Assembly: GCA_031292255.1 (NCBI GenBank)
Contig: JARLHN010000040.1
Span: 1 to 64,000 of the forward strand
DNA: 64,000 nt
Direction of reading: 5' to 3'
From: Oryzomonas sp.
GTDB taxonomy: Bacteria; Desulfobacterota; Desulfuromonadia; Geobacterales; Pseudopelobacteraceae
In this document: positions 17,216 to 26,019 of the stretch, piece after piece
Position numbering within the stretch: position 1 is the stretch's first letter
Layout of the letters: each line of letters starts with the position of its first letter
Made by a program: the position numbers and the translations under genes
The notes under the pieces: model-generated
Seen by the model: the letters and a program-made list of their open reading frames with translations, nothing else
Databases searched by the model: none
What the model was told of the DNA's origin: nothing

Positions 17216-18360
17216 GTGGCATACACCTCCCTGCCGGATATAAATGTCTTCAGGATTCTGGGGTGCTCGTCGGTGTGGTCCACGATCAGCATGTCCGCCT
17301 CCTTGCCCACGTCGAGCGAGCCGACCCGGTCCGCGATGCCGACGGCTGCCGCGGGATTGAGGCTGACCATGTTGATCGCCTCGTGAAGCTTGCGGATGCC
17401 GAGCCGTTCCAGTGTCAACACCGCGTGGAGCATGGTCATGGGGGAGTAGTCGGAGCAGAGGATATCGCCATACCCACGGCTTATGGCCTCCCGCGCGCTC
17501 AGGTTGCGGGCCTGGGACGCGCCCCTGACGATGTTCGGCGTGCCGAGGCAGACGCTGATGCCCTGCTCGTGGGCCGCCTGGATTGCCTCGAAGTTGACCG
17601 GGAACTCGGTTATGGATATCCCCAGTTCCTTGAGCCAGGCGATCTTTTCCGGCGAGTCGTCGTCATGGGAGGCGATCGCGACCCCGTTCTGTTTGCAGAG
17701 CGAGATCAGGTCGAAAATCTTCTGTTGGGCATCCCCCTGCTTGGCCTTTAGTTTACGGTTGATGATAGTGTCCATCTCCTCGTCCGTCTTTCCGTACACC
17801 GGGCCGTAGTAGCGCTTGTACGCCAGGATGTCCCGGAATTGGCCCTGTCCGGGGGAATGGTCCATGAAGGAGAACAGGTGGATCTGCCGGTCACGGATCA
17901 GGGCCTCAAGAAACGGGACCGCCCCCAGGTCGGTGATCTCGAAACGGGCGTGGATCCTGGTGTTCACCTTCAACTTATGCCTGAAGGTGCTGATCTGGCG
18001 TATGATGCCGGCAGCCGTGCTGTTGCTCCGCAGCCCCACCTCCATCTCCGCGAAGGAAAGGGAGTGGAACATGGTGGTGATGCCGCACGCCGCCAGCTTC
18101 TTGTCGAGTTCGTATACCGCGATATCGACCGGAAACAGCGTGTTGGGCCGCGGCTCGATCCCCTTTTCAATGGCATCGGAATGGATGTCGATGAAGCCGG
18201 GAAACAGGTAGTTGCCTTGGGCGTCGATCTCCCGCTTTCCCGACAGCTCCGCTTCGCTGATCTCGTCGATCATCCCTTTGTCAACCCTGAGCGAGGCACG
18301 CTCCATGATCCCTTCGGGGGTGACGAGGCGGGCATTTTTAATAACAAAACTTGCAGGCAT
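17209..18360 (-). CDS. phnM: C-P lyase pathway triphosphate diphosphohydrolase PhnM
   Basis: PhnM hydrolyses 5-triphosphoribosyl-1-phosphonate to the 5-phospho form, releasing pyrophosphate. The 383-residue amidohydrolase-fold protein shows FPGFIDIHSDAIEKGIEPRP and IASHDDDSPE, typical of PhnM. I chose ATG 18360, preceded by GGAG, which gives the normal length; the open frame extends farther upstream through phnL in another frame. It lies 17 bases after phnL. Confidence 0.93.
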   Translation of the reverse strand: MPASFVIKNARLVTPEGIMERASLRVDKGMIDEISEAELSGKREIDAQGNYLFPGFIDIHSDAIEKGIEPRPNTLFPVDIAVYELDKKLAACGITTMFHSLSFAEMEVGLRSNSTAAGIIRQISTFRHKLKVNTRIHARFEITDLGAVPFLEALIRDRQIHLFSFMDHSPGQGQFRDILAYKRYYGPVYGKTDEEMDTIINRKLKAKQGDAQQKIFDLISLCKQNGVAIASHDDDSPEKIAWLKELGISITEFPVNFEAIQAAHEQGISVCLGTPNIVRGASQARNLSAREAISRGYGDILCSDYSPMTMLHAVLTLERLGIRKLHEAINMVSLNPAAAVGIADRVGSLDVGKEADMLIVDHTDEHPRILKTFISGREVYATC

Positions 18361-18377
18361 GACTTTTCTCCGTCTTT

Positions 18378-19055
18378 TCAGCAGATGGGGAACACTTCGT
18401 CGGTCACCTCTTCCATCAGCTCCGTGTCGTGGAAGATGCCGATCATGGTCGTTCCTTCGCGGCGCAACTCCTTCAAAATCTCCAACACGATCCCGATCGA
18501 ATCCCGGTCCAGGGAGGCGGTCGGCTCGTCCAGGAGCAGCAGGCGCGGCTTCCAGCTGACCGCGTGGGCGATGTTGACCCGCTGCTGCTCCCCGCCGCTG
18601 AAGGTTGCCGGATAGGCATCGAACAGGTGCGGAGGTATCCGCAGCCGCTCCAGCAGGGCTCCGGCACGCTGCCGCGCCTCGTCCCGCGTCACTCCGTTCC
18701 TGGCCAGGATCGGCTCCATGACCACTTCCAGGGCCGAAACACGGGGGATGACCTTGAGGAACTGGGAAACATAGCCCATTTCCCTGGTGCGGATGGCAAT
18801 GACCTCCCGGTCGGCCAGGGTGGCCAGGTTGACCCGGCCGCTCCCTGCCGAGTCGTACCAGACCTCGCCCATGCTGGGCAGATAGGTGCGATAGATGCAC
18901 TTCAGCACCGTGCTCTTGCCGGCGCCGCTGGGGCCGGACAGCCCCAGGAAGCCTCCCAGGGGCACGCTGAAGGAGACGTTGCGGCATGCCTCGATCCGTT
19001 TTTCGCCGAGGATGTGCAGGTTGAAGCTTTTCGAAAGGTTATTGACGGAAATCAC
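18378..19055 (-). CDS. phnL: C-P lyase core complex ABC-type protein PhnL
   Basis: PhnL is an ATP-binding-cassette protein without membrane partners that associates with the C-P lyase core. The 225-residue product has Walker A GPSGAGKST, signature SGGEQQR and Walker B LLLLDEPTASLD. Length matches E. coli PhnL. It follows phnK after a 246-base gap occupied by an inverted-repeat element. Confidence 0.93.
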   Translation of the reverse strand: MISVNNLSKSFNLHILGEKRIEACRNVSFSVPLGGFLGLSGPSGAGKSTVLKCIYRTYLPSMGEVWYDSAGSGRVNLATLADREVIAIRTREMGYVSQFLKVIPRVSALEVVMEPILARNGVTRDEARQRAGALLERLRIPPHLFDAYPATFSGGEQQRVNIAHAVSWKPRLLLLDEPTASLDRDSIGIVLEILKELRREGTTMIGIFHDTELMEEVTDEVFPIC

Positions 19056-19109
19056 AAAGGCTCCTGGTACAGCGTGACGTTACAGCATGGCTCATTTTCC
19101 GCCACATGG

Positions 19110-19200
19110 TGCCCCCCTTTAACTAAGGGGGGACAGGGGGGATTTGCTTATAAAGATCAAAGGCAAATCCCCCTAAATCCCCCTTCATTAAAGGGGGGCT
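19110..19200. repeat. Imperfect long palindromic element inserted between phnK and phnL
   Basis: Arms of about 38 bases, each rich in CCCCCC/GGGGGG tracts and ending in ATTTGC or GCAAAT, face each other across a short AT-rich centre (TTATAAAGATCAAAG). This is a MITE-like/REP-like element of a kind common in proteobacterial genomes. As RNA it would form a strong hairpin inside the phn transcript. No coding function is seen. Confidence 0.65.
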
Positions 19201-19301
19201 TGAAGATCGATGGTATCGGTTTGAATTCTGATTTTGACGTTATCTGCGTTTATGCCATTCATCGGCGGTTACATTAAGGCCGTTCCCAAATTTTTTCCTA
19301 G

Positions 19302-20177
19302 TCACAGTTGGGAAGCGACGAGGAGTTGGGTATACCGGTGCTGCGGGTCCTGCAGTATCTGGTCGGTCAAGCCCGCCTCCACCACCCGGCCGTATTTCAT
19401 CACCATGGTCCGCTGGCAGAGCAGGTTGATGACCCCCAGGTCGTGGGAAACCACCAGGAGGGAGAGGTTGAACTCGCTCCTGATGCTCCTGATCAGGTCC
19501 AGCACCCGTGCCTGCACCGACAGGTCCAGGCCGGTGGTCACCTCGTCCAGGAAGAGGATCAGCGGGTTGTTGGAAAGGGCCTTGGCGATCTGCACCCGCT
19601 GCTGCATGCCGCCGCTGAAGTTCATGGGCGGCTCGTCCATCCGCTCCACTGGAATCTCGGTCCGCTCCAGCAGTTCCGCCGACCGTTTCCGCATGGCGCC
19701 TATGTTGCGCCATCCGGCGCCCAGGAGCCGTTCGGCGATGTTGCCGCCGGAGCTGACCTGCATGCGCAGCCCGAGAAACGGGTTCTGGTACACGATACCC
19801 ATGAGGGCGTTCCTGACCTGGCGTTTCTGGAAGGGGCTCAACCCCAGCAGATTTGCGCTGTAGTCGGCGCCATCCGTAAAAATCTCATCCAGGGCGGGTA
19901 CGATAGCGGTGCGGTGCAGCTCAACCGTGCCGCCGCCGGCCTCCCATTCGAAGTGCAAAAGCCGCACCAGGGTGCTCTTGCCGGAACCGCTTTCCCCGAC
20001 GATCCCCAGGGCCTCGTTGCGGTACAGGTCGAACGACACGTCGTTGCAGGCCACCACCGAGCCGCAGTGGGGGCAGACATTGCTTTCCCGGTCCGGGCCG
20101 GTGGAGGAGAGACAGAGTTCGCACCCGGCGCCGAAGCGTTTGGAAAGTCCCCGTACCTTGATCAATGGTTGTTGCAT
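19302..20177 (-). CDS. phnK: C-P lyase core complex ABC-type protein PhnK with a Cys4 insertion
   Basis: PhnK is the ABC protein that binds the PhnJ surface of the C-P lyase core. The 291-residue product has Walker A GESGSGKST, signature SGGMQQR and LILFLDEVTTGLD, where Val replaces the usual Pro after DE. It is about 40 residues longer than E. coli PhnK, partly because of an N-terminal insertion with Cys19, Cys22, Cys35 and Cys38 (C-x2-C-x12-C-x2-C), a zinc-ribbon-like pattern. The ATG overlaps phnJ by 16 bases; the frame open farther upstream is antisense or shadow sequence. Confidence 0.93.
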   Translation of the reverse strand: MQQPLIKVRGLSKRFGAGCELCLSSTGPDRESNVCPHCGSVVACNDVSFDLYRNEALGIVGESGSGKSTLVRLLHFEWEAGGGTVELHRTAIVPALDEIFTDGADYSANLLGLSPFQKRQVRNALMGIVYQNPFLGLRMQVSSGGNIAERLLGAGWRNIGAMRKRSAELLERTEIPVERMDEPPMNFSGGMQQRVQIAKALSNNPLILFLDEVTTGLDLSVQARVLDLIRSIRSEFNLSLLVVSHDLGVINLLCQRTMVMKYGRVVEAGLTDQILQDPQHRYTQLLVASQL

Positions 20178-21064
20178 TGGCCATACCTCTTGTCGCAATA
20201 GCCGGAATCGGAGCAGTAGTAGAGCCGCTCGCCGGCCTCGTTGTCGATGATCTCGTCCATGAAGGTGTCGCTCGCGCCGCAGCGGGCGCAGACCTTGCCG
20301 GAAAAATCCTCCACCCGGAAGAGGTGGTCCTCGAATTCCAGCGGTTCGACCCGCGTATGGGGTGGAATGGCATAGATCCGTTTTTCCCGCCCGGCGCCGA
20401 ACAGGAACAGGGTATCGGCCATGTGCAGTTTGGGCACGTCCCAGCGGGGGATCGGGCTGGGGTCCATGATGTACCGCCCGTTGACCGTCACCGGGAAACG
20501 GTAGCTGATACTGATCTCCCCGTACTTGACGATGTCCTCGTACAAAAAGAGCCACATCCGGCTGTAGTCGGCCTCGGCGTGCATGCGGCGCGTCTCGGCC
20601 TCGGACGGTTCCACCTCGCGCAGGGCCTCGGGATAGGGGACCTGCAGGACCAGGATCTGTTCGGCGGTCATCGGTTCCTCGGGGATACGGTGACGGGTCT
20701 GGATGACGGTCGCCGACCGGGTGTCGGTGGTGATCTCAACGTCCGCCACGGCCTGGACGAACTTCTTGATGTTGACCGCGTTGACGCTGCCGTCGCACCC
20801 CTGGTCGATCACCTTGAGCACATCCTCGGGCAGGACCAGGGAGAGGGTGATCTGGATGCCGCCGGTCCCCCAGCCGCGGGCAATCGGCATCTCCCGGGAG
20901 CCGTACGGCACCTGGTAGCCGGGGATGGCAACGGCCTTGAGGATACTGCGGCGCACCTCCCGTTTGGCCCCCTCGTCCATGAAGCCGAATGGGTAACCCG
21001 TGGCCCGGTCGTCGTCTTCGCCCGGCCGTGCATCATTGTGGTCCAGCCATTCACGCATCTGCAT
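20162..21064 (-). CDS. phnJ: Carbon-phosphorus lyase PhnJ (radical SAM)
   Basis: PhnJ cleaves the C-P bond of 5-phosphoribosyl-1-phosphonate using S-adenosylmethionine and a [4Fe-4S] cluster. The 300-residue product carries the diagnostic C-x2-C-x21-C-x5-C pattern exactly (Cys259, Cys262, Cys284, Cys290). The N-terminal GYQVPYGSREMP and ARGWGTGG segments match the family and include the glycine region. It overlaps phnI by 14 bases and phnK by 16, so the core genes are tightly coupled. Confidence 0.97.
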   Translation of the reverse strand: MQMREWLDHNDARPGEDDDRATGYPFGFMDEGAKREVRRSILKAVAIPGYQVPYGSREMPIARGWGTGGIQITLSLVLPEDVLKVIDQGCDGSVNAVNIKKFVQAVADVEITTDTRSATVIQTRHRIPEEPMTAEQILVLQVPYPEALREVEPSEAETRRMHAEADYSRMWLFLYEDIVKYGEISISYRFPVTVNGRYIMDPSPIPRWDVPKLHMADTLFLFGAGREKRIYAIPPHTRVEPLEFEDHLFRVEDFSGKVCARCGASDTFMDEIIDNEAGERLYYCSDSGYCDKRYGQCNNH

Positions 21065-22151
21065 GGCATTCCTCCTGGCGGGCGATCTTTTGGGCCTTGC
21101 GCAGCCGGTCCAGGTCCGACAGGAAATCGACGTAATGGGGCAGCTTCCAGTGGTTGCAGAAGCCCATGGCCTCGATGCCGTCGATGTGGTACAGCACGTA
21201 CTCCTGGTCCTCGGCCGGGCACGAGGGCTGGTCGCTGCGGGTACAGCGGTCCAGCACCGCCATGGAGATGGCCTTGATCTCGTTTTGGCCGAAGCAGAGT
21301 CCGTATCCCAGGCTGAATTGAGGCATGCCGTTTTTCCCCTCGAAACGGGCCACCACCTCGGCCTCGGTCACCTTGACTTCGCCGATGGTATAGGGCTCGC
21401 CGGTCACGGGATGGGGAACGGTCAGCGGGATGTAGCCGACCCGCAATTCACCGAGGATCGGATGGATGTTGCCGTAGCCGCGCATGCTGGAATAGGCCAG
21501 AAGCAGCATGCCGCCGGTCTCGCCCCTGGCCATGGTCTGCAGGGCGGCGTTGCGAGGGGCCGGGAAGGTGAGCGACCGGCGGGTGATGTCGAACAGTTCC
21601 TCCGTGGGCATGGAGGCGGCCTCCGCCAGCAGCCCTTCGCGGCGCAGGATGGCGACTACCTTGGGAAATGTGCCCGGTATCTCGGCATCGGCCGGGAGAT
21701 CGGCGAACAGCCGTTCTCGGAACGCCTTCCGCCGGGCGTCGTCGTCCTCCAGCAGGTCGAAATCAAGCAGGCGCAGGGTGTAATCGCTGGTGGGGCCCAG
21801 GATCTGCCCTCCGGGGATATCCTTGAAGGCCGAGGAAATACGGCGCACGACGCGCATCCGCTCCGTGGAGACCGGGAGGGAGTAGCCGAGCCTGGCCTGG
21901 GTGGCCCGGTAAGCCCGCAGCATGAACGACGCCTCGAACGTGTCGCCCGCGGCCTGTTTGAAGGCCAGTGCCGCCAGGTCGGGCGCGTAGAGTCCACCTT
22001 CGCCCATGACCCGGTCCACGGCCAGGTAGAGTTGTTCCTTGACCTGCTTCACCTCCAGCGGGCCGGATTCGCCTTTCATCCGCTCGTGGGCAAAGAGCCG
22101 GCATGCTCGTTCTATTGCCTCGGTACCACCCTTGACCGCTACGTATCCCAT
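21051..22151 (-). CDS. phnI: C-P lyase core subunit PhnI (ribosyl triphosphate phosphonate synthase)
   Basis: PhnI, with PhnGHL, attaches the phosphonate to the ribose of ATP with release of adenine. The 366-residue product begins MGYVAVKGGTEAIE and has EERMRVVRRISSA-like and SYSSMRGYGNIHPI segments that fit the family, and near-normal length. Only 1 base separates it from the upstream phnH. Confidence 0.94.
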   Translation of the reverse strand: MGYVAVKGGTEAIERACRLFAHERMKGESGPLEVKQVKEQLYLAVDRVMGEGGLYAPDLAALAFKQAAGDTFEASFMLRAYRATQARLGYSLPVSTERMRVVRRISSAFKDIPGGQILGPTSDYTLRLLDFDLLEDDDARRKAFRERLFADLPADAEIPGTFPKVVAILRREGLLAEAASMPTEELFDITRRSLTFPAPRNAALQTMARGETGGMLLLAYSSMRGYGNIHPILGELRVGYIPLTVPHPVTGEPYTIGEVKVTEAEVVARFEGKNGMPQFSLGYGLCFGQNEIKAISMAVLDRCTRSDQPSCPAEDQEYVLYHIDGIEAMGFCNHWKLPHYVDFLSDLDRLRKAQKIARQEECHADA

Positions 22152-22152
22152 A

Positions 22153-22722
22153 TCAATTCACTCCGATTCGTGTGGAACGGGGGATGCACATGATCCTCCC
22201 TTCGGCATCCAGAAACAGGGCATCGAGCCCCAGGGGAAATTCGGCGTTGGCATCCCGCAACAACCGCAGCTCGGCCTCGGCAAGTCCGCTGATCAAGGGG
22301 CGCGCCGTGCCGTCGATCCCCGGCCCGTGCAACTGTGCTTTGCCTCCCGTCTCCCCGAGCCGTTCAACCAGAAAGACCACCGTTGCCCCCTTGTCGGGGT
22401 ATTCCAGGGTCCCGCGCCTGGCTTTGGCCAGCGCGTCCCGGCTGGTTCCCGTGGGAAAAACCAGGAAATCGGCCGTATCCATGGCCGCCCGGCTGCTTCC
22501 GGTTAACCGGAGGATTTCCCGTGACAGGTCCCCGGGTTCGTCATCCGCGACATAATGCGTTACCTCGTGATCCATCAGGCAGCGCAGCATCACGGTAAGC
22601 CCGCCGTGCGTGCCGGAGGCGTCCTGCTGGTGCGGCAGCCTGCAGACGCTGCCCGGACGGCTCATGGCCCGCAACAGGACCCTGAAAAAGGCGTGATCGT
22701 TGATGATGGTGTCCCTGTGCAT
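22153..22722 (-). CDS. phnH: C-P lyase core subunit PhnH
   Basis: PhnH is a structural subunit of the PhnGHIJ core complex. The 189-residue product shows FRVLLRAMSRPGSV near the N terminus and the PDKGATVVFLVERL region, both typical. Length is close to the E. coli protein (194). It is 2 bases from phnG. Confidence 0.9.
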   Translation of the reverse strand: MHRDTIINDHAFFRVLLRAMSRPGSVCRLPHQQDASGTHGGLTVMLRCLMDHEVTHYVADDEPGDLSREILRLTGSSRAAMDTADFLVFPTGTSRDALAKARRGTLEYPDKGATVVFLVERLGETGGKAQLHGPGIDGTARPLISGLAEAELRLLRDANAEFPLGLDALFLDAEGRIMCIPRSTRIGVN

Positions 22723-22724
22723 GG

Positions 22725-23150
22725 TCAGGCCCCCGGCATGAGATCGAAACTGACCCTGGTGGTCGCGGTCAGGGCTGCTTCAGCGGCCACTTGGGCGGTC
22801 TGGCGGTTTTGAGCATCGGACAGAAAGGCCTGTACCGCTTCGCAGAGCCGTTCGGGGCGGCCGGCCCGCAGCAGGGCGTCGGCGGCGGCCCGCGCCAGGG
22901 CCTTGCGCGGTTCCTCGCCCGTCACCATCCCGAAGCCTTCGTTGCCGCCCACGCTCACCGTTGCTTCGGTCACCAGCACCTCGCCCAGATGAAAATCGGT
23001 GTCAAAGCTGTCCTTGACCGTCATCATGATCAGCCCGGAACGGGGAGGCCGGGTGATGGTCATCTCCTCGGTCGCCAGCAGCTCGATCAGCTCGTTGATC
23101 TCACGGTCGTTCATGCCGATCACCGCGGCAGTCATATCGATGTTATCCAT
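22725..23150 (-). CDS. phnG: C-P lyase core subunit PhnG
   Basis: PhnG is the small core subunit that pairs with PhnI. The 141-residue product contains RPPRSGLIMMTVKDS and FHLGEVLVTEATVSVGGNEGFG, family hallmarks. Length is close to the E. coli protein (150). A 117-base gap separates it from phnE, leaving room for an internal promoter or processing site, though none is evident. Confidence 0.9.
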   Translation of the reverse strand: MDNIDMTAAVIGMNDREINELIELLATEEMTITRPPRSGLIMMTVKDSFDTDFHLGEVLVTEATVSVGGNEGFGMVTGEEPRKALARAAADALLRAGRPERLCEAVQAFLSDAQNRQTAQVAAEAALTATTRVSFDLMPGA

Positions 23151-23267
23151 ACATCCTCCAAAGGGTTTATTCGTAATTGATGTAATAAACTGCGCCCACG
23201 TCGCCTTCTCCTTGCCGCCTGCTCATCATTTTGATTGCAACCCGGCATGCGGCTTGGTTTTGTGGTG

Positions 23268-24125
23268 TCAGGTGTACTTCGCACGTATGACGGCGCTGGC
23301 CCGGTCTATCAGGGCCACGGTGACGACGATGATGATCAGGATGGTGGTCACATCGCGATTTTCATAACTCTTCAGCTTGTCGAACAGATAGACCCCGATG
23401 CCGCCGGCGCCGGTAAAGCCCAGGATGGTTGCGGAACGCACATCCGATTCCAGGCGATACAGGGTCATGGAGACGAAGTAGGGCGTTATCTGGGGATAGA
23501 CGCCATAGCGGATGACCTTGATGAAGCCGGCGCCGGTGGCGGTCAGGGCATCGATCGGCTCCTGCTGGATCGCCTCGATCCCTTCGGAAAAGAGTTTGAG
23601 CAGGACGCCGGACGTATGCACGCCCAGGGCCAGGATTCCGGGCATTGGCCCCAGGCCCACGGCGGAGACGAACAGCAGGGCCCAGACGATCTCGTTGATG
23701 GAGCGGCTCAGGTTGGCGAAGAGCCGGACCATGGTATATACGGTTCCCTTCAGCAGCATCGGCATGCGCCGTTTACCCGGTATGATGATCTCCAGGGTGT
23801 TCTTGGAGGCAAAAAACGAGAGCGGGAAGGCGATCAACACCGAGAGGATCAATGCCAGAAAAGCCATCTGCACCGTTTCCAGCATGGAGAGCAGGTACTT
23901 GGTCAGCCCGCCGGTCGTCAGGTCCGGGGGGAAGAAGCCGCTGTCCTTGATCTCCGGATTGCCGGCAAGGTAGGTAAGCATGTTGCCCCATCCCTCATAC
24001 AGCTTACCCAGGCTCATCTCGGTGGAGTGCCAGCACCAGGCCACCACGATCAGGGAAACCGTCACAACCATGAGGTTGTAGGGATGAAAAGGGTTTGTCC
24101 GGCGTTTTATTTCATCAAGATTCAT
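23268..24125 (-). CDS. phnE: Phosphonate ABC transporter permease PhnE
   Basis: PhnE is the membrane channel of the phosphonate importer PhnCDE. The 285-residue polytopic protein contains the binding-protein-dependent transport signature around RYGVYPQITPYFVSMTLYR and the EIVWALLFVSAVGLGP segment. It lies between phnD and the C-P lyase genes. The same importer may also bring in phosphite for PtxD, since no separate ptxABC is present here. Confidence 0.93.
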   Translation of the reverse strand: MNLDEIKRRTNPFHPYNLMVVTVSLIVVAWCWHSTEMSLGKLYEGWGNMLTYLAGNPEIKDSGFFPPDLTTGGLTKYLLSMLETVQMAFLALILSVLIAFPLSFFASKNTLEIIIPGKRRMPMLLKGTVYTMVRLFANLSRSINEIVWALLFVSAVGLGPMPGILALGVHTSGVLLKLFSEGIEAIQQEPIDALTATGAGFIKVIRYGVYPQITPYFVSMTLYRLESDVRSATILGFTGAGGIGVYLFDKLKSYENRDVTTILIIIVVTVALIDRASAVIRAKYT

Positions 24126-24186
24126 GGTTAACGGTCTCGTCGTGCAGCTTTTCCGGCGTCAGGCAACGAGGAGTCGCGGCCTTCCA

Positions 24187-25056
24187 TTATTTTTTCGTCA
24201 ACTGTTTCTTTACTTCGATTTGTTCGCGGATCGGGTCATAGACGTCGTCGGTGACCGACACGTATCCTTTCAGCTTGAGCTGCTTCAGACCTTCTTTGTC
24301 CCGGTAGGAGATGAAAGCTTCCTTGAGGGCCTTCTTCAGGGAATGGGGGAGATCCTTGCGGTAGGCCATGTTGGAACCAGGAATCAGCTTTGAGGTCCAG
24401 ATGATGTTGAAGTCCTTATCCTTGTTCCAGAACTTGCCGTTGCCCCGGTCCATGTCCAGGTCGTTGGTGGAGGCGATATCGACCTTGCCGGCCTTGATCG
24501 CCAGTATCGACGCCTCATGGCTGCCGGAGTAGATAACCTTGGAGAAGTACTTCTCGGGATCGAGCCTTAACTCCTTGATGAAATGTACGGTCGGTACGAG
24601 GGTGCCGCTGGTGGAGTTGGGGTCGGTAAACGCCCAGACCTTGCCTCTGGCATCCTTGATGCTGTTGATGCCGGAGCCCTTTTTGGTGATGATGATGCCG
24701 TGATACCCCTGGGTGCCGTCTTCCAGGACTTCCATGGCAAAACATTCGGCATTGGCCCGTTGGGACGCCTCTGCATAGGATTTCGGCCCAAAGTAGGCCA
24801 GGTCTACGTGCTTGAACTGCATGGCGGCGATAACCCCGGCATAGTCGGTCGATGTCTTCAGTTCAACCGGGATGCCGAGTTTTTTCTCCAGGTATTTGAC
24901 CAGGTTTTCGTAACGGTCGGTGATGTGGGACGAGGATTCGGTGGGGATCAGTCCTACCGTCAGCTTTTGGGGCCATCCGGCCGGGGCGGCCAGGGCGGCG
25001 ACGGGCAGACAGACGGCCAGGGCCAGGGCAACAACCGACTTCAGTACGTTTTTCAT
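24187..25056 (-). CDS. phnD: Phosphonate ABC transporter periplasmic binding protein PhnD
   Basis: Captures phosphonate (or phosphite) in the periplasm for PhnE. The 289-residue product has a signal peptide (cleavage near ALA-APA) and PhnD/PtxB-family motifs: FKHVDLAYFGPKSYAEA, FTDPNSTSGTLVPT, and IPGSNMAYRKDLP. Which ligand it prefers cannot be read from the sequence. Confidence 0.93.
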   Translation of the reverse strand: MKNVLKSVVALALAVCLPVAALAAPAGWPQKLTVGLIPTESSSHITDRYENLVKYLEKKLGIPVELKTSTDYAGVIAAMQFKHVDLAYFGPKSYAEASQRANAECFAMEVLEDGTQGYHGIIITKKGSGINSIKDARGKVWAFTDPNSTSGTLVPTVHFIKELRLDPEKYFSKVIYSGSHEASILAIKAGKVDIASTNDLDMDRGNGKFWNKDKDFNIIWTSKLIPGSNMAYRKDLPHSLKKALKEAFISYRDKEGLKQLKLKGYVSVTDDVYDPIREQIEVKKQLTKK

Positions 25057-25085
25057 GGGCGCATCTCCTTTTGAATGGTGAGTCG

Positions 25086-25120
25086 AAATTCAGAGTTCAA
25101 GGTCTGGAGTCCAGTGTTCA
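25086..25120. repeat. Degenerate heptanucleotide repeats upstream of phnD
   Basis: Five 7-base units on the + strand, AAATTCA GAGTTCA AGGTCTG GAGTCCA GTGTTCA, share the NNNTTCA consensus seen in the four-unit array at 16226-16253. It lies in the 125-base phnC-phnD gap. Confidence 0.55.
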
Positions 25121-25181
25121 TGGCTTATGGGGGATTCCGACGTGTCGCAAAATCCTAACCGGGCACTGTTGAGGTCGTTGC

Positions 25182-25991
25182 CTATACCGCCGAGGCTGCT
25201 GCCGGCGAAAAGGGGAAATGGTGCACCTTCCGTTCCTGCTGGGCCTTTGCGGTTGGACAAGCGTATATCTCAGCCACGGTTGACTGGCAGAGCTTTGATG
25301 GATGGCCATCGTAGACGATCCGGCCGGCGTTCAGGCCGACCACGCGGCTGCAGAATTCACGGGCATAGTCCAGTTGGTGCAGGTTGGCGATAACGGTGAT
25401 GCCATATCTTTCATTGGCGTTTTTCAGGGTTTCCAGAACGGTCCGGGCGCTGACCGGATCCAGGGACGAGATCGGTTCGTCGGCCAGGATGACCTCGGGA
25501 TGCTGGGCAATGGCCCGGGCAATGGCCACCCGCTGTTTCTGTCCGCCGGAGAGGCGGTCGCAGCGGCTCAGGGCCTCATTCTCGATACCGACCACCTTCA
25601 TGTACTCGTAGAGTTCTTCGTACTGCAGGTGGGTATAATGCTTGAAAAGCGCCGACAGGAGGGGTTTGCGGTGCAGCATGCCGCTGGCGATGTTGTCCAG
25701 CACGGAGAGCCGCGAAACCAGGTTGAATCCCTGGAAGATGACCCCGAGCCGTGCCCGGAGCGCTTTCAGGTCATTGTGCCGGATCGAACCCACGTCCTTG
25801 CCCAGCACCTTCAGGCTGCCGCCCATTATGGATGTGGTGGCGTTGATCCCCATCAGCAGTGTCGATTTGCCAACACCCGATGGTCCGATGATGCTCAGGA
25901 ATTCACCTTTCCTTATGGTAAGGTCAACCCCCTTCACGACTTCCTTGCAGCCGTAGCCGAGCGTCAACCCCTCTGCGCGAATCTGTTCCAT
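25182..25991 (-). CDS. phnC: Phosphonate ABC transporter ATP-binding protein PhnC
   Basis: Powers phosphonate import. The 269-residue product has Walker A GPSGVGKST, signature SGGQKQR and Walker B VILADEPISSLD, with the PhnC-typical GINATTSIMGG after Walker A. It is the first structural gene, 28 bases after phnF. The C-terminal tail, rich in Ala and basic residues, extends slightly past the usual end. Confidence 0.94.
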   Translation of the reverse strand: MEQIRAEGLTLGYGCKEVVKGVDLTIRKGEFLSIIGPSGVGKSTLLMGINATTSIMGGSLKVLGKDVGSIRHNDLKALRARLGVIFQGFNLVSRLSVLDNIASGMLHRKPLLSALFKHYTHLQYEELYEYMKVVGIENEALSRCDRLSGGQKQRVAIARAIAQHPEVILADEPISSLDPVSARTVLETLKNANERYGITVIANLHQLDYAREFCSRVVGLNAGRIVYDGHPSKLCQSTVAEIYACPTAKAQQERKVHHFPFSPAAASAV

Positions 25992-26019
25992 ATCCGTGCC
26001 TCCCCTGTGAAATCCGGGA

